The notes below the pieces were generated by a model, which did not search any database, was not told the origin of the DNA, and saw nothing but the letters and a program-made list of their open reading frames with translations. Positions 36,960-48,534 of a stretch of DNA of 64,000 nt are shown here, piece by piece. The first letter of the stretch is position 1. The number at the start of each line of letters is the position of its first letter. A program made the position numbers and the translations under genes. The stretch comes from Nissolia schottii. Taxonomy: Eukaryota; Streptophyta; Magnoliopsida; Fabales; Fabaceae. The stretch lies in the NCBI GenBank assembly GCA_003254905.1, contig QANU01041584.1, positions 367,410 to 431,409 on the forward strand, read 5' to 3'.

Positions 36960-37568
36960 TAGAGATGACAAAACATGTTTAATTCGGTAAAATACGAGCA
37001 TTAATTGAATTCGTCTGACTCATGGGTTAAACAGGGTAGAAGCAAGGGGATTGGTTTGCGAGTTGAAAAAAATTGATTTTTTTAAAAACTATTTTGGGTC
37101 AACCTAACCCTTTTTATTTGTAACCACTAACCAAACTCAACCCCAACTCTTTCCCTAACCCCCAAGTGACAAACTCTCCCATTTGTGTATGGATCACAAT
37201 TTATGTCTATACTTCGGATAGTTTAAAATGATTCTCTTAAATATATTTTGTGTTCATCTTTAGTTTAAAATGCAGAAAGAATAGTATACATATATCTCTA
37301 TAATTATAATTTATTAAATTTATAAAAATAATGTCTTGAAATAATAATTATGTTATTTATTTTAGGTTTAGCTTTATATCCAATGTTTATTTTATTTTTC
37401 AAGTTTTGTGGTGACTCACGAGCTAACTCCCCAACTCACGAACATTCTAGTAAACAGGGCGAACATGAATTTTCAAATCGCTTAAAAAATCAATTTGGCT
37501 CACCTCAGCTCATTTAAACGTGAGTTGTACATGTGTTAGCTCGTCTTATCTTATTTTCCATCCTTACC
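36960..37568. mobile_element. possible hAT-type element
   Basis: TAGAGATGACAAAAC at the left and the complement of GTTAGCTCG...TTTTCCATCCTTA at the right resemble the worn GGGATGGCAAAA...TTTTGCCATCCC ends of plant hAT MITEs. Interior phrases (CTCACGAGCTAACTCCCCAACTC, GGCTCACCTCAGCTC) fit. No 8-bp duplication could be matched. Confidence 0.4.
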
Positions 37569-37574
37569 ACTCAA

Positions 37575-38475
37575 GCATACAAAAAAAAACCATTTAAATT
37601 GATTAGGCCTATGTTAATAAATGAATGAATATCAAATTTTAGTTGGTTAATTCATAAGAGGTTAACACCAATTATTTGTAAAGATAAAATTGAAATAAAA
37701 ATTGGGAATAAATTTTATTTATTTCATAGAATTCTCTTTATATTAATTGGTAGGTTTGAGAGGCACTTTATGCTTGTCAAGCCACGTTTTTTTTTTAATT
37801 TTTAAAGCATGCGAATGTGAAATCCAATAGTAATGGAATTAGCGAGGTATAATATAGAAGTTAAAAACTTGTCCTAGGGGAGGAATAAAATGACAAAAAT
37901 AAATGGTGGAATGGAGGATTGACTTTGTGCCTTAAAGGGCATGTTTGGTCCACATAAAGTATGTTAGGTTTCTGCTTTTCTATGCCATGGATTTGATTTC
38001 CGATTATTGGACTTTATGTAACTTGTACATGCATGTCGAAAAGAAACTGTTGTATATATCAACGATTTTATACCTCTATAATTAATGTCGATGAAAATTA
38101 ATTATATAAACAAGATTAAAATTGTAAAAATTAATTTATGATTAAGGAGCGGTTGAAGTTTATGATAAGTCAATTCACAAAATGTGGTCCTTCCTGCAAT
38201 GGAAAATGCCATTTTATGCTATGCATAAGTCATGAACATGAGAAATACTGAGGTCTGCATCTGATTGAGTAATTTTTTTTTGGGTCAAAATCTGACTTGG
38301 ATAATTGCCGAACTATAAGACATGAGGAACACTATTTTAGATACATACTTGTTAGTAAATGTTCACTTTAGCTTTTACGGTTGGCAACGCCAATCATATT
38401 AGTTTTCAAGTTATGAAAATGGTTTATTGAAACAAACGACAAAGAAGCTCTAAAGGAAACAGAGGTGATTAATAG
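37575..38475. other. intergenic, nothing recognised
   Basis: No gene, repeat boundary or RNA fold could be supported in this stretch. Confidence 0.45.
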
Positions 38476-38477
38476 CA

Positions 38478-38585
38478 TGTTTAATTTTCAGCTAAAAACA
38501 TCCAGAATTAATTCTGAGGTTCTAAAAGTGAGAAATTTTTTTTTAGTGACTATTAAAATCAATTATGGGTATCAAAATCAAACCT
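38478..38585. mobile_element. small MITE, family X, intergenic copy
   Basis: GCATGTTTAATTTTCAGCTAA at the left and ATCAAAATCAAACC at the right flank AGAATTAATTCTGAGG, the family core. It resembles the copies in ANT and in the DUF3054-like gene. Confidence 0.5.
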
Positions 38586-38589
38586 TGAT

Positions 38590-41160
38590 TGAAAGATGAT
38601 CTAGTAGTTGCAATGGAGCATATAATTAGCTACTTGTCTTCAAATTTAGCTTAAGCATAGATGACATAAATGCTACTGCGAAAACTACTATTTTATGCTT
38701 GCAATGCAAATAACAACATAAGTACTGAACCATATGCCTTTTGTCTTCTAAATATCCGCAATGGGACTAAGCTTAAAAACAGAAACAAAATTTCCGTAAG
38801 TGTAAAAATAGGGACGAAATTCCTTCTGAGCGTAAAAACAAAAACAAAATTGTCGCTGAGCGTTGAATGGAGATTGAATTGACTCTTGGCATAAAAAGAA
38901 AAAAGATTGACGCCAAGTATTAAAAGGACAGCAAACCAACTATGAATATTAAATAGCCTCTCGTGATTGAGTTGTTTCTAATTATATTTTATTAAAGTAT
39001 GTCTAATAATTGAAATTTTGTTCTATAGCACAAAACTATATGCAATAAAAAATGTAGGATGTCAAAATCAAAATCATTCTGAGGAGGTAGCACGAAGCAA
39101 CGTAAAAAAAGTCACAAGAAATATACGAAAAGAGTGACAATATCATAGAATTGCTCAAAGCACAAGTAAAAAAAGAATGAAAAAATGATGATATAGAAGG
39201 TGTATGCACTCAGAAAATGCTAAGGCATTTTCTGTGTTCAAGGGGGCTGGAAACTAGTTATGGCTGTTAAGACAAAAAATGATGAAAACAATCAGAAAGC
39301 ATGAAACAAAAGCAGCAAAGCAAGAAATGCACATAGCGTCCTAAGGATTCAAGAGTGTCATCATGTTGTGAGAAAGTTAAAGTGAGAAAATCATAATTGG
39401 AAGGAAAAAGCATATACAAGAAGAAACAGTTCACAAGTTTATGAGAAAATGATCCTAGTAGAAGTCATACAAGTTGAGGTCTAAATGCAAGTAAGATGTA
39501 TGACTAAACCCTAAGAAGGACATGGAGAACCACAAGCTAAAACAAAAAGATGAGGAAAAAGGTAAAGGTAAGCAACCTCAACATCTGTCGTAGCAAAATT
39601 TAAAAGGAACAAATTCATGCAATAGGGAGGTTACGCGAATAGAATGAAGCAACACAAGTACAAGGGGGCTCCGAGAGCCTTAGCGTCCCATGGATTGATG
39701 ACTTCCAGATTATCGCTTGTGTCAATAGGAAAAGGAATGCATGAAACACGCAATAATGAACAAAGTTTATCGAGAATATATTCTCCTCACAATCATGGCT
39801 ACTAGATGTGTTGAATTCATATCACTGGCCTCATGAGTAGGACGCCCAAAGATAGAAGAGCCAACGTACATAGAGCTACCTTGGAAAATAGTCTCGTATA
39901 GTCAAGGAAATTTTTAATTGCACTTTATCCCATTAAAATTTATATTGATATGTTATTTCTAGACTAATGAATTGGATGTAATATGTTAAGTATCGAAATG
40001 TCTAAGCATTGCAAGGTGGACCATAAAGACGCATGAAAGAAACTATTGAACACCCTGTGTTCTGATGGTGCTAAGAGAAGATCTTGATTCGATAGTTTGC
40101 ACCTCGAGAAGATGTTGCATAGTTACTTCGTATCTTCACAAGGCACATCTGAACGTGCAAAGAGGCTTATGTTTGGGACTAGGATTTTAGAATTGTTAAT
40201 CTTTCAATTAATAATCACTTAATCATGATTTAAGATGTTCAGTAACATAGGTCTGGTATTGCCTATGTGTGCGCCAACTTGGATGATGTCACGGGCCCAA
40301 ATGCCTCACGAGATGGACCGGATTATGAAGGGAACTATCTAAGTGTGTGAATTAGTAGGATTTTGGAGAACCACGTGTACCTCACCAGGAGGTCACCTAG
40401 AGAGCTCTGAAACTTGTGTTTTGCAACTGGACTCTACACCTTAGGATTACCTTTAGTACCTATTCCTAGGTGTGACCAAACCTATGTCTAAACTAGAGAA
40501 GACCTCCATCACTAGCTTGGCAACGTTGCTATTATTGAGTAGCTAAGACTACATGACGCCCTAACACCCTACATGACGATGCCCTGACGCCCTATAACAT
40601 CAATAGAGTGCAGTCCCATCCTTCCAAATTGGACAAAGCTAGAAAGTAAGAAAGAAAGAAGGATCCAACGGGTAAAAAGGACACATTCGACAGAGGGAGA
40701 TAAATGAAAGCAAAGGACAACAAAAACCCATTTTGAAGCCCCCCCCCATGGAAAACAGACCTCTTTGCCTTAAGAGACATCTCGGAACAAGAAAAGAGAA
40801 AATCAAGAGATAAACAACCATTTTTAATGAGAGAAAACACAAGAAACACACTCCAAAAACCAAAACCCACAACACAACATCCAGAATGGGAAGGAGGCAC
40901 AAGTTTGATCATCCTCTAAAAAGCTCCTTTAGTGGTGGTTTTCGTTCACTCCGACAGTCCACACACAGAGAATAGTACTCTTAGAACTCTTCACATTTTC
41001 CTCTAAGTTTACAAACCTAATTTTTGGTCCAAAACAAATAGTAAACTAGATTCGCAAGAAGAAGGTTAGGAGTTTGAGATCACACAATTTTAGTATAAAT
41101 AAAAATGAAACAATATGTAGAATGCGTACTTAAAAAGATATCATACCATAAGTCAGACTG
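38590..41160. other. repeat-like non-coding stretch
   Basis: 38770-38890 holds a degenerate ~45-bp tandem repeat (CGTAAAAACAAAAACAAAAT, GCTGAGCGTTGAA). From 39060 to 40920 the composition is purine-rich with phrases such as CAAGGGGGCT repeated (39238 and 39660). It looks like the untranslated part of a large plant LTR element, but no domains or LTR pair were found. The frames at 40592-40912 (-) overlap in two registers and are not convincing. Confidence 0.3.
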
Positions 41161-41214
41161 TTTTAAGTATCTTGAACATATCGTGTAACATAATAGACAT
41201 ATTAAGAGAGACGT

Positions 41215-41620
41215 TAATCATGGAACACAAGCTAGGTAGACGAGGAATGGCTTCGTGCATTACTTCATACTTGTGGTCACAAGGTGCTTCAAGCTCAAAA
41301 GAAAATTTTACTAAATATAACCATAAAAAAATCAGCTATGCTTTATGGTACTAAATTTAAGGCAATGGCTAAATGCTGTAGAAATGAGAAAGTTACTGGA
41401 TATGTGGACGTACGACAAAGGATAAAATCATAAATCAAAGTGTTACAAAAGAAAGTTGGAATAACACCTACTGAAGAAAAGATGTTAAAATCTCGCTTGA
41501 GACAGTTTGGTCATGGTCATGGTCATGCAAGAAGAAACTACCGCAGCATCTCTCAAGTTGGATTTACTCAAAAGTCAAAATCTTGCAACATTTTTATTCG
41601 TACTCCTGAAAGCCTCGACT
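41215..41620 (+). mobile_element. LINE reverse-transcriptase C-terminal remnant
   Basis: The conceptual peptides SYALWY (to 41354), then KAMAKCCRNEKVTGYVD, then KKVGITPTEEKMLKSRLRQF and GHGHGHARR align by eye with the plant LINE tail pattern (YGTECWA...VAEMRMLRWM..., VGVAPI.EKM.E.RLRWFGHV.RR). At least one frame change occurs near 41350 and one stop near 41430. The upstream RT core is missing. Confidence 0.65.
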
Positions 41621-41837
41621 TTATATCACCAATGCATGATTCAAATAACCTATTGCACTATTTGATCTGATCAAAGGTAGAGTAATAGTATACCCATTTA
41701 ATTGATCAAAAAATTTCAAATACACTAAACATATACACTTGTTTCATTTGAGCCAATATTAAAAGGATATTAACCAAGGAAAGGGAACTGAAATCCGGAT
41801 GTATGCACATTACAGCACCTTGACATGCAACTCGCCG

Positions 41838-44328
41838 CTACCACCGCCGTACTAATGATGTGAGCAGCTGCACAAGAAAATTAATAAATTCATTATTCCA
41901 ATACCATTCAATTCCTTAAGTTATTTGCAATGAAGTGATTAAAAATAGATAATCATAGTGGGGGAATGTAAATTACTTAGCTAAGGGCCATTTGGAAATT
42001 GTTTCTAAAGTAGAAATTAACAGTATCTAGGTTGTGTAAATCTTAATTTCCCATAATCGAAAACCTCAACATTAGTTTTGGCAAGCAGAAACTTGGATTC
42101 CACAAGCCAATCAAGGATGGAACGGTTAATGTATAGATTGCAAAAGTTGCGTTTTCTTTTCGATTATCGTTTTAGAGTTATAACAGCAAACAAAATCATT
42201 CATAATACATGTATCAGCTTGTAATTCAAGATATTATGTGGAGTTACAAAAATATTTCCATGGATACGGTAGATCTGACAGAGATGAAAGATTATATACC
42301 TCAAAGAGTTCAAAGGGGCTGCCACGACGATAAACTTCATCGCTCTTCTTTCCATTGTCAACTGGAAGAATAGTATATAACAATGCTCTGAGTGTGATAA
42401 GTAAAACAGCAGTGCTTCCCAGGCTCACAAATATGAAACCGTAGTTTGGGAAGTGACCTGATGCTGCTGCCCTTATTCCTATTCCTATCTGCCGAAAAGT
42501 TAAAAAAGAGATAAATGGGATCTGTTTTGAGGAACATCACCGGAGAAAGGATATAAAAGAACTGTGCAACAATACGTAATTTTTCTCTTTCTTCCTGTAT
42601 GGCACGGTCTCATTATCATGAATCTGTTAAGGAAAACTTTTGTAGTCAATCTTAGCAAAATTTTACTATATCTGTGAGTGTGAGTAACATTACTCTTTCC
42701 ATTATAACTGAATTGGAAGAAACTTGTAAGGATTAACATTGGTTTGCGAATTCAATTCATTTACAAATCACTTTGTGCATTGTAAATCATTTGATTTGAA
42801 ATGGATGCTCTTCAACTCTAAAGTTTTAACAAGTGTTCCAAAGACTGCATTATATAAAGCAAAAATGCCAATTAAGAATATCAACACAGCCATTGTTTAT
42901 TCTCAAGCAACAACACTTTCAAAAGTGGATGCAAGTAAGCCAATAAACACCAAATATGAAACATTCAACTTACCGGGATCCCAATAGCCCATGACTTAGC
43001 GGTAGCAATGACACCCTTCGGGAGACCCTTCATCCCACGGCCATCCTCTCCATAACCTCCAAGGAAGTAAGCACCTAAAAACCACCCTGCGCGACATTGA
43101 AACACATCCAAATTTTCAAATCTCTCATATCTTCTCATCAAAATAGTAAAGCTTACAACATCAATTTTAGTATTTTTTTTTTTACAATTTCAATTGACAG
43201 CTACACAAAAAGAAAGCACACCAGCTATAAAAGGATCGGCGGTGTGCAGCGTCTCAATGTCCAATATAGAGAGTCCATGACTATATCTTCCGATTGTAGA
43301 AAACAATAGCAAGGCCAACACATCCACACCTGCTAGCAGCGCCACACGCCTGCAACATAATAACCCTTTTAACACAAACCCCCACATGCATGTTTGCTAC
43401 AAGTTTCATTTTTCTACTAGCATGTTTGGTTTTCAGGTGGGAATACCTAAAATTCATTCTAGAGCTTTAGAAGCCAGGAATTTTCACTTTTGGTGACTGT
43501 TAGAATCAATTCTGAATGTTCCCACCTAAAAACCATATGTGCACTATAAAGGAAACCAATAATAAGTTGATCAGAAAAATGCAACAAACACAAAAACCAG
43601 AAACTGCAACATACTAATGACCCTTTAAAGTTTCACCACAAAACCCATATGAATGTTTGCAACAAGTTCTCCCTTTTTATAAAGGAACCCAATGAATTGA
43701 TCATAAAAAATTTACAAGAAAAACAAAAACCAAAAGCTGCAACATTATAATAATAATAACCCTTTCAAATTTTACCACATACCCAAATGAATAATTGCAA
43801 CAAGTTCTCTTTATATATATATAAAGGAAACCAATAATTTAATCAGAGAAAACAGCAACAATAATAATAACCATTTTTGAGTTTTACCACATACCCAGAT
43901 GAATATTTGCAACAAGTTCACTTTTTTATGAAGAAAACAACAACTTCGTAAGAAAAAAAACATTACCCCCATTTTTCAACAGGAGAAGAAGAGCTTGGTT
44001 TCTCGAATTGGATGACACCCTCCAGTAGAACATCCTCGCCCCGCACGAAAACGGTTTGGTCACTGGCAAAAGAAGGAGCAGAAGAAGAAGAAGAAGAAGC
44101 ATTGGAGCTTGAACTTGAGGAGGAGGGTTTTGTAGCTGAACCTGAAGAAGAAGTGTTGCTTCCCTCAGCCTTTACCAGCGTGAGATGAAAGGATCTCTTG
44201 AAGCTTCTACTTGTTGGGATGGTGATGAATTTTGGTGTGGGATTGGAGAATGGAATTGGGTTCGCTGTGACGAGTTTTGTTGGAGACATGGTTCTCCAAG
44301 GAGAAGAAGCTTGGATAACCAGTGTCAT
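41838..44328 (-). CDS. plastid-targeted DUF3054-like membrane protein, 273 aa
   Basis: Five exons join in frame with GT-AG introns: 43967-44328, 43222-43349, 42974-43086, 42300-42488 and 41838-41867. The last exon codes only for LLTSLVRRW and the stop. The ATG at 44328 opens MTLVIQASSPWRTMSPTK. The first ~90 residues are Ser/Thr-rich with basic residues and almost no acids, as in a chloroplast transit peptide, and include a long Ser run. Membrane segments follow at about 123-144 (VALLAGVDVLALLLFSTIG), 160-174, 196-206 and 217-240. The loop GYGEDGRGMKGLPKG (174-188) and TIGRYSHG fit the family I know as DUF3054, found in cyanobacteria, actinobacteria and plants. Its biochemical role is unknown to me. 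It stands alone with no operon-like partner. Family name is from memory, moderately sure; the gene structure itself is firm. Confidence 0.88.
43420..43542. mobile_element. small MITE, family X, in intron 1 of the DUF3054-like gene
   Basis: GCATGTTTGGTTTTCAGG and its partner CCTAAAAACCATATGTGC form a terminal inverted repeat, with GTGGGAA/TTCCCAC just inside. The middle carries AGAATCAATTCTGAATG. It is the best preserved of the four copies in the window. Confidence 0.65.
43600..43925. repeat. ~130-bp direct repeats in intron 1
   Basis: Three related blocks follow the MITE. Each contains TTTYACCACA(A)A(Y)CC, then AATRWTTGCAACAAGTTCTC, then ATAAAGGAA(A)CCAATAA (near 43635-43690, 43770-43835 and 43878-43940). 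This looks like local tandem duplication of intron sequence. Confidence 0.55.
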
Positions 44329-44639
44329 TGATTCGCCACCGTCTGTGTTTTTGTGTTGCTGCTTAGTTTTTCTTTGTCATCCACACATAACATGATGATT
44401 GCAAATATTACCTTTTTTTAGATTAAAATTAAAATCACTTTTTTAGCCCTGATACCTGTCCTCATATTTATTATTGGTCAGTAGAAAATTAGACTAACGT
44501 TAAATGTGATAATAATTAACTGAGATTTAACTTATTAACTTTTATATTAATTTATATATTTTTATTTATGACATGTATTATTTGTTTCTCAAGTATTTAT
44601 CAAAAAATTATGATTGAAGTTGTTACGGTGATACTTGAG

Positions 44640-45115
44640 TTTTTTACTCTTTTACCCTCGTCAGAGGAAATAATTATCAAAATACCTTCATTTCAAAATA
44701 TTTTACCAAACTATCATCGTTTGGGCTGACGTGGATTCATCGGACCACGTGGACGGCCACGTTAGAATCGCCAACACGGATGGCGAATATGACCTAAATT
44801 CACCAACACGGTTGGCGAATTCCTTATAAACCGAAATACATTATTTGTACTAAATTCGCCAACGCAATAGGCGAATTCAACATGAATTCGCCACCTGTGT
44901 TGGCGAATCACTACCCACTTGGACCTTGTTAACCGGTTCAGAAGAAAACATATAAAACTATGCACACAAAACTCTTAATATATATGATGGAGGGTGCAAA
45001 AGTCTAAAAAATATGGTTTCCCGGATAAGTACAAAAGTCCAAAAAATATGCTTCCAAAAAGACCGATATGCTCTTTGTCTTGCGCGTAGGGGGCAAATCC
45101 ATCGATTTGCACTTT
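44640..45115. repeat. palindrome cluster (GAATTCGCCAAC family), locus 5
   Basis: Near 44764-44912 four arms alternate: AATCGCCAACACGG, GGTTGGCGAATTCC, AAATTCGCCAACGC and GTGTTGGCGAATC. Paired arms form hairpins with 5-30 bp loops. CACGTGGACGGCCACGTTAG just before is also palindromic, with a CACGTG core. GCAAATCCATCGATTTGC at 45093-45110 continues the style. The flank TACCAAACTATCATCG resembles the flank of the fold-back at 27.6 kb. Confidence 0.65.
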
Positions 45116-45189
45116 GGAGAGCCCGAATGGCTTGGACTCATGCGCGCGAGAGCCCAACCTTTTAAGTGTTTATATACCTTTAGTAGTTA

Positions 45190-45532
45190 TTGTATTGATA
45201 AAAGGAATTGAGAAAGGAGTTGCTATGATGGTGGAAGCAAAACATAGTGAACCAAAAATCATAACGTGTGATAAGTCAGGAAGGGTATTGTGTAGAATTT
45301 CAAAAGTTTTTTTTTTTTTTTGTATTTTGGTGCTGGGAAGTCTATCAAGGAGACAAATTGAATGACCAACATTATATGTCCAAAAACAAAGAGGGATGTG
45401 AGATTGAAACACAAGGGATCTTACCATGTTCAAAATGGTTTGATAATTTCGCTCAACTACTCCATTTTGTTGTAGAGTTTCAATGCATGAGCTTTGGTGA
45501 AGGATACCAATGGATGAATAAAATTTTGACAT
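45190..45532 (-). mobile_element. Ty1/copia integrase fossil (broken)
   Basis: Read on the minus strand, QQNGVVERNYQTILNMVRSL, CFWTYNVGHSICLLDRLPST and neighbouring residues are the integrase catalytic-domain end of a copia-type polyprotein. It is a short broken fragment with no LTRs recognised. Confidence 0.75.
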
Positions 45533-45599
45533 AAGGAATTCCTTGCCATTATTGGACCTTACAATCTTTATTTGTGCTTGATATTAGAGAGTGGCCATT

Positions 45600-45850
45600 T
45601 TAATGAATGACTGCAATAAGGTTATGGTTTCTGATTTTAATTTCATGAAGTAAACCCAAGTGTTGAGCCTCAATGACAAAGGCATATTTGAAAGGGTCGA
45701 GCCTCATGTTATACGTCGTTAACTGCTCAAAAACTGCTTTCAGATCATTCATTATGTTTCCTTCTTCTAAGTTCTTCACCAACATGTCATTCACATAAAC
45801 ATCCATCACCATACCGATCAAGTCATCAAAGACTTGATTCATTAGTCGTT
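45600..45850 (-). mobile_element. Ty3/gypsy reverse-transcriptase fossil (broken)
   Basis: Read on the minus strand, MNQVFDDLIGMVMDVYVNDM continues into LKAVFEQLTTYNMRLDPFK, the palm region of a gypsy-type reverse transcriptase. It lies next to the copia fragment on the same strand but belongs to another superfamily, so two insertions met here. Short and broken. Confidence 0.75.
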
Positions 45851-45854
45851 GGTA

Positions 45855-47760
45855 GGTAACTCGCGTACTTTAATTTGAATAACCTAACTTTGTAGTAGTA
45901 ATTCGCTGTCGGGGTGAGAAACATCGTCTTCTTCGCGTCGTCTAGGTACATGCGAATCTAATTGTACCCCAAGTATGCATGCACAAAATTCAAAAATGAA
46001 AAAAGTCCAAATCCTTAAATTTATCTTCTTTTCCTTTATAAGCCCTATATTTTCAATCTTCTTAATTTGATCAAATAAATTTCTCTTCTATTTTTACCAC
46101 TTTCCAAGTCAAGTGATGCGCTTGTTAGTTCATATGCTTTCGTCCCAAATTATATGTCATATTAGTTAAATGCATAAATATTAAAAAATTTAAAATTAAG
46201 AATAATTTAAGAAGTAATTTTATTAAATTATTTTTATTTAATTTTAGTATAACACGATTTAATATTTTTTTTAAAAAAATTAAAGACATAAGGAAAAAAT
46301 TTAATAATAAATATTATTTATAAAAATAAAAATAACAAATAAAGAGATGAGTATAAAATCTCAAAAAAAAAAAAAGTAGTAAAGTCAAACGATCTTATCA
46401 ATAAGTCTAGCAAATAGAGCCAAGAACCGCAAGACAGGAAAATATACGAAAATGGATATGGATGGATAAGATATGACATGACATGACATCAATTAAAGTC
46501 GTGATTAAAAAAATTAATGTAAGGCTGGCTGGCTACCTAGGCTAGACTAGAGAACACCATTTAGAATTGGACTCTAATATATGAGACACAGATGAGAAGA
46601 TCAGAAGAGCCAGCATGGTTGGTGGCTGCTTAATTAAAAAGATTTTGCGATCCCCTTTGAAGTTGGCAATATATAGAGTAAAATTATAATTATAGCCTTG
46701 TGCATTTTTTTTTATTAATGCCCGTGCATCGAAACCTGTAGATTACTTTTTGTTTTTCAATTTCATATTGAAAAAATGGGAGCTAGCTTAGCACAAAAAA
46801 TTAATCTATCGCTAACCTAGACATTCGTGACATCCCACACTACTTATGTCACAAAACTCTAGCAAACTTTACGTGTGGCAAAATTTTTGCGAGAATCTAA
46901 TACCGCAACACAAATCTCTTTGCTTCCTATTTGGGTAGACATATTTGCAGTAAAAATAAGTCTTATTTATTTTATTTAAGATACATTTATTTATTTATTA
47001 AATTTTGTTATTAGTGTGTTTAGAAATAAGATAATAAATTTTGAATGAGTGATGAGCAATTTGATTTCTATAAAAATAATAACACAAATTTAATTTTTGA
47101 GAAGTACGCTTGTTAAAAGAGAGAATAATTATTAACGCTCAATTTTTTAAAATTACAAGAGTAATGTCTTCCAAAATTATAAAAAATACCAAAAAACATA
47201 AAGATGAGATAATAAATTTGTGCATATTCCATAATTTGTGTATACATAATGTATATTGAACGCATGATGCATATTATATATAATTTTGGTAACAAGTGTC
47301 CGTAAAAAATTTGTTAAAAATGTATTAATAATAATTTTGTATTAAAAAATATATAATTTGTATATTTTTAATGACATTAATTAATTTATAAAATTAAAAT
47401 TTTTAATTTTAGCTTTTTTAAATCAATGCTTTCAGAATTTTGGTCAACAAAACCCTATTATATACCGTAGTCCATGATCTAATATCTTGCACATCATCAG
47501 TTTGTTTCTAAAACTCAAACAACATAACAGAAAAAAAAAAAAAAATACTTCAATTAATCTTGTTCTCATCCAAACATAACCGGTGCTACATAGAAGCCTC
47601 AAAAGACACATTGCAATGGCGGTCCAAAATCTGAGCCAATCAAAGGAGACAAAATAAATCCATGTCACATGAGCATATTATTATGAGCTCAACTTTACCT
47701 ATAATATATTTATCTAAAAATAATTTTTTAACAAATATGTTTAATCATCCTCAATCCTTA
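45855..47760. other. intergenic, no gene recognised
   Basis: 45855-46130 may still be decayed retroelement. The rest is AT-rich, with a TGACATGACATGACATCA repeat at 46473-46491. No supported gene. Confidence 0.4.
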
Positions 47761-47764
47761 ATTA

Positions 47765-48530
47765 GTGTTGATGGGTCATTGCACGCATATTTGGGCTTAT
47801 ATGGGCCAAATGCATAGCCATCCCATGAGCGCCACTAATGGACTTAGATCAATAATGGAGCGACAATGAGACCACGGTAAGGGTGCACCCGTGATCTGCA
47901 ACATAGGGTGCCTCTTGAGGAGAACCCATCAAGTAATGGTTTGGTGGTCTTTAGGAAAGTGGGTTTGCACCTTTGGCAAGGAAGAAACTCCTGTCCAAAG
48001 GCACCTTTATAAAGCACAAGAGAGGAAAAAGGAGTGCAAGCCTAGGAGAGAGAAAAGGATGTGTCCAAAAGAGTATAAGTGAGTGATGTCATGCTAGCTA
48101 GACTCATCAACAGCATAGACACGGTGCCTTAAGCTTACCAAGGATGAGGACGTTGACGCCTCGAATAATGGATCTACTATTTCAGTGAAATTCGCAGGAA
48201 GATCCTCTTTTGTCTTAGAGGGTCAACTTAGCCTAAGAAGAAAATGGCTCAGTGAATCGAGAAGGACAATACCTAATATGAGAGAAACGAGGATAAGAAG
48301 GGGAAAGGGAATAAAGGAAAAGAGAACACAACACACACACACACACACACAAAAACCTCAAGCCATGAACACCCTATGAAGCACTCTTGTTTTCTACCAC
48401 ACAAGCCACCATATAATTAATTTTCTTCACCATTCTCACCATTTTCATCACCTTAATCTCATTCTCTTACGCTCATTAAGTTTAGAAACACATCTAATCA
48501 ACTCTTGCAAACCTTGTATCAATAATTACA
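47765..48530. repeat. dispersed-repeat-like stretch, possibly LTR-derived
   Basis: The region begins TGTTGATGGGTCATTGC, is less AT-rich than its flanks, and contains an (AC)n run at 48326-48350. The composition and TG start suggest an LTR or leader, but no second copy or target duplication was found. Confidence 0.3.
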
Positions 48531-48534
48531 AACC

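Noticed and set aside
40592-40912. Overlapping minus-strand frames with Phe/Leu-rich peptides
   Set aside because: Two registers are open over the same DNA, and the plus strand is simply poor in T, so stops are rare on the minus strand. No family resemblance.
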